From contig PKDJ01000129.1 in the NCBI GenBank assembly GCA_002862545.1, positions 1 to 45,906 of the forward strand: a stretch of DNA of 45,906 nucleotides. Reading direction: 5' to 3'. Both the position numbers and the translations under genes were made by a program. Positions 29,957 to 36,020 of this stretch are shown in pieces (positions within the stretch are counted from its first letter, which is position 1; each line of letters begins with the position of its first letter). The notes below the pieces were generated by a model. It ran no database searches. It had not been told where the DNA came from and saw only the letters and a program-made list of their open reading frames with translations. Source of the stretch: Pseudomonadota bacterium. Lineage in GTDB: Bacteria; Myxococcota_A; UBA796; GCA-2862545.

Positions 29957-31126
29957 CTACTGGTCCGCATCACCGACGGCGTCGCCGTCGATGCGCACGG
30001 CCATGCCCTCGATGGCGAGCGCCAGGGGGCTCGTGACGACCTGGTCTCCCGGGTTCAGCCCGCGCGTGACGACCACGTCGGAATCGTCTCGCCAGCCGAT
30101 CTGAACGGTTCGTCGTGCGAGCTTGTCGTCGCTCACGACCCAGACCTGGTCGCCCTCGGACAGCGCGACGCGCGGCACGCGGAAGGTGCCCGGCAGCGTG
30201 CGGCCCCGAATCTCGACGTCGACGTAGGCGCCAGGGAGGAGCGGAAGCCCAGGGCCGTCCATGGGCTGCTGAATGGCGACCAGCAGACTGGCGGTGCGCG
30301 TCTGTGGGTCGAGCTGTCCGTAGAGCTGGCGCACGGCCCCGCGTCGCTGGATGGTCGTGCCGTCTGGAAGACGCTGCGTGATGCGGGCAGGGGAGCCGGC
30401 GCCCTCGTCGGAGGGAAGCTCGACGGCGGCGACCTGCTCCATCGGCACGCTCACCTTCACCCAGAGCTCCTCGGTGCCCACGAGGGTCGCCACTTGAGAG
30501 GAGGCGCCTACCACCTGCCCCACGTCGACGGACTCGGAGAGGACGACGGCGTCGAAGGGAGCCCGGAGGTTGGTGCGGGACAGGTTGAGCTGCGCGCGCT
30601 GCAGGCCGCTGCGCGCGCTCTCGAGGGCCTGCTCGGCCGCGAGCAGCTGCGGCCCACGGAGAGCCAGCGGCACCTCCTCGGCGGACCGACCGTCGCCGAG
30701 CAGCTCCCACTCGCGCTTGGCGATGCCCTGGCGCCCGAGCTCGAGCTGGAACTCGACCTCGGCCTGGCGTAGACGGGCCTCTTCCTGAGCCACGAGGATG
30801 CGGTAGTCACGGGCGTCGATGCGCGCAAGCGTCTCCCCGGCGGAGACACGGCCTCCCGGAACGAGCTGGTCGTGGACCTCGACGATCCGCCCTGCGACCT
30901 CGGGCAGGAGCACGATCTGGCGGGCGGGCTGAACGGCCCCCGTGGCGCGGACGACCGCGGCCTGATCCGTCGGGGTGGCCTCAGCGACCTCGACGGTGGC
31001 GACCTTCGGAGGGGGCGTCGTGCGCTCGGCCGATGGGGACAAGGCCACCATCGCCCCCGCGCACGCGGCTCCGAGCAGCACGACCGCCAGGGGGGCGACG
31101 ACGCGGGTGAGTACCTTCTCGATCAT
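29957..31126 (-). CDS. RND efflux membrane-fusion (HlyD-type) adaptor
   Basis: The 389-residue product starts at ATG 31126, which overlaps the OMF stop as ATGA; GGAG lies eight bases upstream. The frame extends to 31567 inside the OMF gene and is a shadow there. The N-terminus (VVLLGAAC) is either a lipoprotein signal or a membrane anchor. Then come a lipoyl/barrel-sandwich half (VLLPEVAGRIVEVH), an alpha-helical hairpin (about residues 110-190), the second lipoyl half (LRAPFDAVVLSESVDVGQVV) and beta-barrel and membrane-proximal domains. It bridges the pump and the outer-membrane channel in the periplasm. Confidence 0.92.
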   Translation of the reverse strand: MIEKVLTRVVAPLAVVLLGAACAGAMVALSPSAERTTPPPKVATVEVAEATPTDQAAVVRATGAVQPARQIVLLPEVAGRIVEVHDQLVPGGRVSAGETLARIDARDYRILVAQEEARLRQAEVEFQLELGRQGIAKREWELLGDGRSAEEVPLALRGPQLLAAEQALESARSGLQRAQLNLSRTNLRAPFDAVVLSESVDVGQVVGASSQVATLVGTEELWVKVSVPMEQVAAVELPSDEGAGSPARITQRLPDGTTIQRRGAVRQLYGQLDPQTRTASLLVAIQQPMDGPGLPLLPGAYVDVEIRGRTLPGTFRVPRVALSEGDQVWVVSDDKLARRTVQIGWRDDSDVVVTRGLNPGDQVVTSPLALAIEGMAVRIDGDAVGDADQ

Positions 31127-32655
31127 CGGGAAGCTCCGGACCAGAGGTCGTTCGTCCACGGGCCGCCGAGGGCATCGTGGAGCTGAATGCGAGCGGAGAG
31201 GAGGTCGCGGTGTGCCTGCAGCCGGTTGAGCTCGGCGTTCTGCAGCGCGGCCTGCGACTGAAGCACGGTCAGATAGCTGTCGAGCCCAGCCAGGTAGCGG
31301 TCTCGGGACTCGTCGAAGGTGGCCCGGGCCGCTTCCTCTTGGGCGACTGCAGCCTCGTGCGCAGCCCGACGCTCGACATCGGCCGCGACGGCTGCCTCCA
31401 CCTCTTGGAGCGCGGAGAGCCAGCCCTGGTTCCAGGTGGCGATGGCGGTGTGCTCTGCCCCTCGTGCCTGACGCACGCCGGACCACACGGCGCCCCCCTG
31501 GAAGACCGGCACCGACACGCCGACCCCGACATTCCAGAAGGGCTGGTCGTCGTACTCGGTGAGCCACGTGAACTGGCGACCCACGGCAGCGCTGGCTGAC
31601 AGCGTTGGAGCGAAGCCGAGCTTCGCACTCGTCGAGCGCTGGTGGGAGGCCGTGAGTCGCTCGGCCGCGGCGCGCACGTCGGGACGGTTGTCGGCGAGGT
31701 CAGCCGGGCGCCCGAGGGGAGGCAGGGGCGCGGGAGGCGGGAGGATGTCGGAGACCGTGGGTACGTCGGCGGGTGGGCGGCCGAGCAGCAAGGCCAGCTG
31801 CAGCTCCCGGGCCCGGAGACCGGCGCGAACTGGCGGGAGGATGGCGCGTGTGCCGGCAAGAGCCTGCTGTTGCTGGAGCACGTCGAGGCCGGTGGCTGAG
31901 CCGGCCTCGAAGCGGAGCCGGAGAAGCTCCAGCAGCTGCTCCTGTGCGAGGATCTGGTCTTCGATGACCCGGACCCGCGCCCGGGAGACCGCCACGTCGT
32001 AGTAGGCCTCGGCGATCAGCGTGGTCACTGCGATGGCCTGGGCCGCCCGGTCACCCTCGGCCGCACTCGCCTCGTGGTGTGAGGCGCGCCAAGCGAGTGT
32101 CTGTCGTCCGAAGACATCGAGCACCCAGCGTGCGTTGAGTGCGCCTTGGCCGCTGTGGAAGAGCTCGGGCAGCTCCGGGACCACGGGCGCTGCAGGAGCC
32201 TCGAGTGAGCCCGGCGGACCGGCAGTGCCCGTCGTCGTGCCGGTCGGTGTCGTCGTCGTCGGCTCCGTCGCTGGAGGAGCGGCTGCCGCCGAGCCCCCCC
32301 CGCCGAAGCCGAGGGCCGAGAACTGAAAGCCGAAGGTGTCGATGGGCTGGGTGGACGTCGTGATGTCGAAGGTCACCGACGGCATCAGCGGCGAGGCGGC
32401 CTGGAGTGCGCCGGCTCGGGCCTGGTCGAGTCGGCCCCACGCAGCCTGCAGGTCGAGGTTGCCGCCCAGACCCGCATCGAGGACACCGGCGAGTGCGGTG
32501 TCGCCGAGCGTCTGCCACCACGGGGTCGCAGACACGGGAGGACTCTCACCCGTGGTCCATGTCGTGGTGGTCTCGGGCCCGAGCGCCTCCAGGCGGCCGG
32601 CACGTGCCGGCGCGGCCCAGAGCAACACCAGAAGGGCAGGGACGGCAGCTCTCAT
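31123..32655 (-). CDS. TolC/NodT-type outer-membrane efflux channel
   Basis: The 510-residue product begins with a signal peptide (MRAAVPALLVLLWAAPARA). It has the duplicated helical pattern of outer-membrane efflux proteins, with AGGLD-like turns (FEAGSATGLDVLQQQQAL; YLAGLDSYLTVLQSQAAL) in each half. An unusual low-complexity Gly/Ala/Pro/Thr stretch lies around residues 115-165 (GGGGSAAAAPP, TTTTPTGTTTG), probably an exposed loop. The ATG overlaps the tetR stop and the TGA overlaps the adaptor start, both as ATGA. Confidence 0.92.
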   Translation of the reverse strand: MRAAVPALLVLLWAAPARAGRLEALGPETTTTWTTGESPPVSATPWWQTLGDTALAGVLDAGLGGNLDLQAAWGRLDQARAGALQAASPLMPSVTFDITTSTQPIDTFGFQFSALGFGGGGSAAAAPPATEPTTTTPTGTTTGTAGPPGSLEAPAAPVVPELPELFHSGQGALNARWVLDVFGRQTLAWRASHHEASAAEGDRAAQAIAVTTLIAEAYYDVAVSRARVRVIEDQILAQEQLLELLRLRFEAGSATGLDVLQQQQALAGTRAILPPVRAGLRARELQLALLLGRPPADVPTVSDILPPPAPLPPLGRPADLADNRPDVRAAAERLTASHQRSTSAKLGFAPTLSASAAVGRQFTWLTEYDDQPFWNVGVGVSVPVFQGGAVWSGVRQARGAEHTAIATWNQGWLSALQEVEAAVAADVERRAAHEAAVAQEEAARATFDESRDRYLAGLDSYLTVLQSQAALQNAELNRLQAHRDLLSARIQLHDALGGPWTNDLWSGASR

Positions 32656-33257
32656 GCCGCTTCCTCACACAGGATGCCTCGGCAGAGGACATCCACCAGG
32701 TGGTCGATGTAGTCATCGTCGGGCAGGACGACTGGGCGCACGCTGCCGAGCAGGTGAGCCAGGAAGGCCCGTGACTGGAGCGCGCCCAGAAAGACGAGGG
32801 CGGTCGAGTGGACGTCGACGTCGGCACGGATGTGCCCGAGTGCCTGCGCCTGCTGCAGCCAGCTACCGAGCGCGGCCTGGGCTCGCACCGGCGGAGGAAC
32901 GTCGTAGCTCTGCAGGATGTGCTGCATGTCGAAGCCGCCTGCGCGGAGCACAGCCATGCAGGGCACGATCTCGCTGAAGTAGCTCGCGATGCGGCGTCCG
33001 ATGGCATGCAGCTGTGGTGCGAGAGGCTCCTCACTAGGGCCGCTCGCGAGAGCATCGAGGAAGGGGGGCTCGTGGGGTGGCGCGAGTGCGCGGACCATCA
33101 GGTCGCTCTTGGTGCCGAACCGCTTGAAGAGGGCTGCCTGGGACAGGCCGATGCGTCGAGCGATCTCGTTCGTGGAGGCCGCAGGCCCAAGCTCCAAGAA
33201 CACGTCGCGCGCGACGTGAAGGATGGCTTCGGTAGAGACCTGGCGGGGACGAGCGAT
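32652..33257 (-). CDS. TetR-family regulator of the efflux operon, apparent ATC start
   Basis: The N-terminal helix-turn-helix reads ILHVARDVFLELGP, then TNEIARRIGLSQAALFKRFGTK, a complete TetR DNA-binding domain; the C-terminal part is a typical ligand/dimer domain. The first conventional start in frame (GTG 33203) would remove helix 1. Reading upstream, the frame gives xARPRQVSTEAILHVA with the first codon ATC at 33257-33255, and GGAG sits seven bases before it. No ATG, GTG or TTG exists between this point and the upstream in-frame TAG. A true ATC start (201 residues), a recent mutation from ATG or a base error are all possible. The gene overlaps the OMF start (ATGA), and two matching operators lie just upstream, so it probably represses itself and the pump. 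Confidence 0.85.
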   Translation of the reverse strand: MARPRQVSTEAILHVARDVFLELGPAASTNEIARRIGLSQAALFKRFGTKSDLMVRALAPPHEPPFLDALASGPSEEPLAPQLHAIGRRIASYFSEIVPCMAVLRAGGFDMQHILQSYDVPPPVRAQAALGSWLQQAQALGHIRADVDVHSTALVFLGALQSRAFLAHLLGSVRPVVLPDDDYIDHLVDVLCRGILCEEAA

Positions 33258-33263
33258 GGCGGG

Positions 33264-33275
33264 GCTCCGCGGAGC
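33264..33275 (-). promoter_or_regulatory. Palindrome containing the tetR ribosome-binding site
   Basis: GCTCCGCGGAGC is a perfect 12-base palindrome, and its GGAG is the likely Shine-Dalgarno sequence of tetR, seven bases before the ATC codon. As RNA, the CTCC half could pair with the GGAG half in a tight hairpin and lower translation. Confidence 0.4.
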
Positions 33276-33297
33276 AGTAAGTGACTACTCACTAACT
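33276..33297. promoter_or_regulatory. TetR-type operator 1 (proximal)
   Basis: The 22-bp inverted repeat has arms AGTAAGTG and CACTAACT around six bases; seven of eight arm positions match. It ends 19 bases before the tetR start codon. The shape and length are typical of TetR-family operators, and it shares the consensus RGTnAGTG-N6-CACTnACY with a second site five bases away. Confidence 0.7.
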
Positions 33298-33302
33298 AAG
33301 AT

Positions 33303-33324
33303 GGTGAGTGCCGGCACACTAACC
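33303..33324. promoter_or_regulatory. TetR-type operator 2 (distal)
   Basis: The 22-bp inverted repeat has arms GGTGAGTG and CACTAACC around six bases, the same geometry as operator 1. The centres are 27 bp apart, so two dimers could bind side by side. No other copy was noticed in the window. Confidence 0.65.
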
Positions 33325-33367
33325 CTCCATGCAGCGAGGGCTCATCATCGGTTGTCACGTCGGCGCC

Positions 33368-33940
33368 TCAGTCGGTCTCGCCCTGTCCGCGGCGTAGGCG
33401 AGCCGCGGAGGCTCGGAGCGACCCGGCGAGACCGCTCAGTGTCTCGGCGACCTGGGGCAGCGTCGACTCGATGCGCTCCTCGAGGCGCTCGAGGCTCTGT
33501 GCGAGGTTGCTGTCTTCACCTCGCACGGCATCGTCCATCGCAGCGAGGCGCTCGCGCAGCTTCGCTGCGGCGTCGTCTGGAACTCCCGCATCCTCGAGGG
33601 TCGCCGTCACGCGCGCACGCACGCTGCTGAGGCCGTCTCTCACGGCATCCGGATTGGTGAGGAACTCGCCCATGCTGCCACCGAGCAGCTCGACCGGATC
33701 GAGCTCGGCGGCGAGCAGGCCTCGGGTCGCGCTCCGTAGCGTCTCTGCGAGGCCCTCGTCGATGAAGGCGGCCGCGTCGGAGGCGGAGGTCTCCCAGGTC
33801 TGGAGGGCGCTGTCGTCGACGTCCCGTGCGGCGAGCCCCAGCGTGCGGATGCGGAGGGGCCCGGGGGGAAGAGGCTCTCCCTCTGGGATGAGCCAGAAGC
33901 GCTGTCGGTCTGCAGTGAACCACAAGCGTCGGTCGGACAT
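33368..33940 (-). CDS. Conserved-looking hypothetical protein, helical
   Basis: The 190-residue product starts at ATG 33940 with GGAG six bases upstream; the frame runs further but loses protein-like composition. There is no signal peptide. The N-terminus (MSDRRLWFTADRQRFWLIPEG) is followed by mostly helical, acidic sequence with Leu heptads in the last third (SLERLEERIESTLPQVAETL). No family is recognised. It is divergent from the AgmX-domain lipoprotein with 49 bases between the starts and lies upstream of the tetR control region on the same strand. Confidence 0.7.
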   Translation of the reverse strand: MSDRRLWFTADRQRFWLIPEGEPLPPGPLRIRTLGLAARDVDDSALQTWETSASDAAAFIDEGLAETLRSATRGLLAAELDPVELLGGSMGEFLTNPDAVRDGLSSVRARVTATLEDAGVPDDAAAKLRERLAAMDDAVRGEDSNLAQSLERLEERIESTLPQVAETLSGLAGSLRASAARLRRGQGETD

Positions 33941-33989
33941 GAGGGCTCCGGGAGGCCGATGTGCTACCACGCTGGCCAGGAGGATGCGC

Positions 33990-35327
33990 ATGTTTCGACG
34001 TGGGCTCGGTCTGCTCGTCGTCAGCGGTCTGTTCATGGTGCAGACCGCGTGCCTGGAGGGCTTCGAGCGACTGGTGACGACCGTTCGGTACGACCCCTTC
34101 GAGCACCGCTTCGAGGTGCAGCGCACGCTCGAGAACGTCGATCCGCTCTTCTTTGGCTGCGGCGATGCGGCGGGCTGTGTCGAGGCCATGCAGCGCTCTC
34201 TATCGGGCGACACCGATCCGCTGGCGACACCGAGCCTCGGCGAGCGACTGGCTCGACGGCTCCTGGAGACGGGAGCGCTAGATGTCCAGGTCACCCTCAC
34301 GCGCGACGGTGATCGACTCGACATCGGTGCGACGTACACGGCCTCTCTGGGCACTCGGGCGGCCGAAGACACGATGATCCATGCCGAGTTCGAGGGACCG
34401 ACCGGTGACCGAGGGACGTACCGTCTCGTGGTCGCGGCGCAGGAGGGTATGCAGACTCCTGGTCTTCGCTACACGGTCCGCAAGCAGAGCACCTCGGGCG
34501 CAGCAGGAGTGGACTGGCGGGAGTACTGGCTGCTGCCCCCGCGTCGCTACGAAGTGACGACGGTCTTGCCTGTCGACGAGGTGGAGACACCGATGTTCGC
34601 CTTGGTGGGGGGACTCGCCGAGGCACTCGAAGAGGCCGGCTGGCTTGGGTCTCCGATGACTCCGGGCGGAGCGCCAGAGGCGCCGGTCGTGGCCACGGCG
34701 CCTGCGGTCTCTCCTGAGCCGGTCGAGCCGGTCGAGCCAATCGAGCCGGTCGAGCCAATCGAGCCGGTCGATGAGCCCCTGGTCGCACCGGTCTCAGTCG
34801 ACGACGTTCCGGTGGCTGTGGTCGAGATGGACGTGCCTCCCGAGCCGGAGCCGGCGGAGATGTCGGAGCCAGAGGTCGCTCCCGAGCCTGCACCCCCGCC
34901 GCCCGTCGCGGCGCCCGCTCGGACCTCGCCGACGACTGCACTCTGGCCCGACCCCGACCCCGAGTCGCCTGCCAAGGTCTACCGGCACGAGGCGAGGATC
35001 ACGGGACCGATCACGCTCGCGGCCGCCGAGGCCACCGCGCAGCCTCTGCTGCCATTGGTCCAGGTCTGCTACCAGCGGAGGCAGGCCGAGCGCCCGGAGC
35101 TCGCGGGCTACGCCTTCCTCGGTGCCGTCATTCGAGGAGACGGCTTCATCGTCAGCACCTCTGTCTACGGCGAGGTGGAGGACCCCGCGCTGCTGCGCTG
35201 TCTCGAGAAGGTCGTCGAGGCCTGGCAGCCCCCCGCGCCGTCGCGCCCTGACGCCACGGGCGACGTCGTGCTCCCGTTCACCTTCCGTGTCGAGGAGCCA
35301 GAGAAGAAGCGACGCAAGCGTAAGTGA
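33990..35327 (+). CDS. Lipoprotein with Pro-Glu repeats and AgmX/PglI-type C-terminal domain
   Basis: The 445-residue product starts at ATG 33990, with AGGAGG six bases upstream; ATG 33984 touches the ribosome-binding site. The signal GLGLLVVSGLFMVQTAC gives a lipoprotein. The N-terminal half is a beta-rich domain of unknown function. A Pro/Glu/Val linker (PVEPIEPVEP repeats, then PEPEPAEMSEPEV) leads to a C-terminal domain of about 110 residues (LPLVQVCYQRRQAERPELAGY, VEDPALLRCLEKVVEAWQPP, VVLPFTF). This matches the AgmX/PglI C-terminal, TonB-like domain common in myxobacterial gliding and envelope proteins. The linker would span the periplasm. The partner is unknown. Confidence 0.8.
   Translation: MFRRGLGLLVVSGLFMVQTACLEGFERLVTTVRYDPFEHRFEVQRTLENVDPLFFGCGDAAGCVEAMQRSLSGDTDPLATPSLGERLARRLLETGALDVQVTLTRDGDRLDIGATYTASLGTRAAEDTMIHAEFEGPTGDRGTYRLVVAAQEGMQTPGLRYTVRKQSTSGAAGVDWREYWLLPPRRYEVTTVLPVDEVETPMFALVGGLAEALEEAGWLGSPMTPGGAPEAPVVATAPAVSPEPVEPVEPIEPVEPIEPVDEPLVAPVSVDDVPVAVVEMDVPPEPEPAEMSEPEVAPEPAPPPPVAAPARTSPTTALWPDPDPESPAKVYRHEARITGPITLAAAEATAQPLLPLVQVCYQRRQAERPELAGYAFLGAVIRGDGFIVSTSVYGEVEDPALLRCLEKVVEAWQPPAPSRPDATGDVVLPFTFRVEEPEKKRRKRK
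34716..34770 (+). repeat. Short tandem repeat encoding Pro-Val-Glu-Pro / Ile-Glu-Pro
   Basis: The 18-base unit GAGCCGGTCGAGCCAATC recurs about two and a half times with a shorter nine-base variant, in frame, inside the linker of the AgmX-domain lipoprotein. The near-identical DNA shows recent slippage-type expansion. Confidence 0.7.
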
Positions 35328-35352
35328 AGATAGAACGATGTAAGTCGTCGTT

Positions 35353-35382
35353 GGCATGGTCATGCCGAGCGTAGGGTCTACG
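35353..35382. promoter_or_regulatory. Two small inverted repeats upstream of the gene at 35436
   Basis: GGCATG-GT-CATGCC (35353-35366) and CGTAG-GGT-CTACG (35370-35382) are adjacent perfect inverted repeats in the 108-base gap. The first may be an operator half pair; together they could be a weak terminator for the upstream lipoprotein gene. Confidence 0.3.
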
Positions 35383-35435
35383 GCGTCGGAACGAGAGCGT
35401 GGTGCTCTACGGCTTCTTTCTCGCTAAGATCCCTC

Positions 35436-36014
35436 ATGCGATTCCTCATCGTCTGTCTCATTGTCGGGGCCTCTGTCCCAGCTTTTGCCGGTCGTGCCGA
35501 ACCCAGAGAGAGCTCGGAGCGTGAGCGCCTCGAGCAGGAGCTGGAGACGCTCGCGACCAAGAACGCCTGGTCCGGCGTCGAGCGCGCGTACAAGCGGCTC
35601 GTCGAGCTGGGGACGACTCTGTCCGTCTCGGCTCACCTGCTCGGAGCACAGTCGGCGCGCGACTCCGGCATCACCCTCGCGTGCCTGCACCGGCTGAAGT
35701 CTGCGGTCCGCTCGGGAGCCGGCCAGCTCGTGGAGCCAGGCACGCCCATCGACGAGGCGATGCAGCAGCTCGACGACCTCGAGGCGCACTACGGTCGCGT
35801 GCGCATTCGCGTCGGAGGCAAGCGCGCCCCCGTGCTGATCCGTCCGAATCAGCCGTTCGCGCCCGACGCGCGAGCGAGCATCGACAACGCGCGGGTGGAG
35901 CTCGCCGAGCATCGATTCTTCCGAGGCATGCTGCCGACGGGTCGGTACATCCTGGACGGCTTCGAGTTCGAGGTCGCCGGGGGGCCCAACTTCCAGGACA
36001 TCACGCTGGACTGA
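35436..36014 (+). CDS. Exported protein of unknown function
   Basis: The 192-residue product has a clear signal peptide (MRFLIVCLIVGASVPAFA). The next ~120 residues are helical and look TPR-like (ERLEQELETLATKNAWSGVERAYKRL, LGAQSARDSGITLACLHRL). A beta-rich end follows (YGRVRIRV, GRYILDGFEFEV). I do not recognise the family. The start codon has no good ribosome-binding site, but the signal peptide fixes it. It converges on the spermidine-synthase-like gene with six bases between the stops. Confidence 0.75.
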   Translation: MRFLIVCLIVGASVPAFAGRAEPRESSERERLEQELETLATKNAWSGVERAYKRLVELGTTLSVSAHLLGAQSARDSGITLACLHRLKSAVRSGAGQLVEPGTPIDEAMQQLDDLEAHYGRVRIRVGGKRAPVLIRPNQPFAPDARASIDNARVELAEHRFFRGMLPTGRYILDGFEFEVAGGPNFQDITLD

Positions 36015-36020
36015 GTCCGC

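Noticed and set aside
28016-30772. A 918-codon plus-strand open frame opposite the RND and adaptor genes
   Set aside because: Its composition (His/Asp/Arg/Val/Gly-rich, no domains) is that of an antisense shadow of recognisable efflux genes.
32652-33203. tetR as a broken pseudogene
   Set aside because: The rest of the protein is intact, the helix-1 codons are preserved upstream in the same frame, the overlaps with the next gene are clean, and two operators are maintained.
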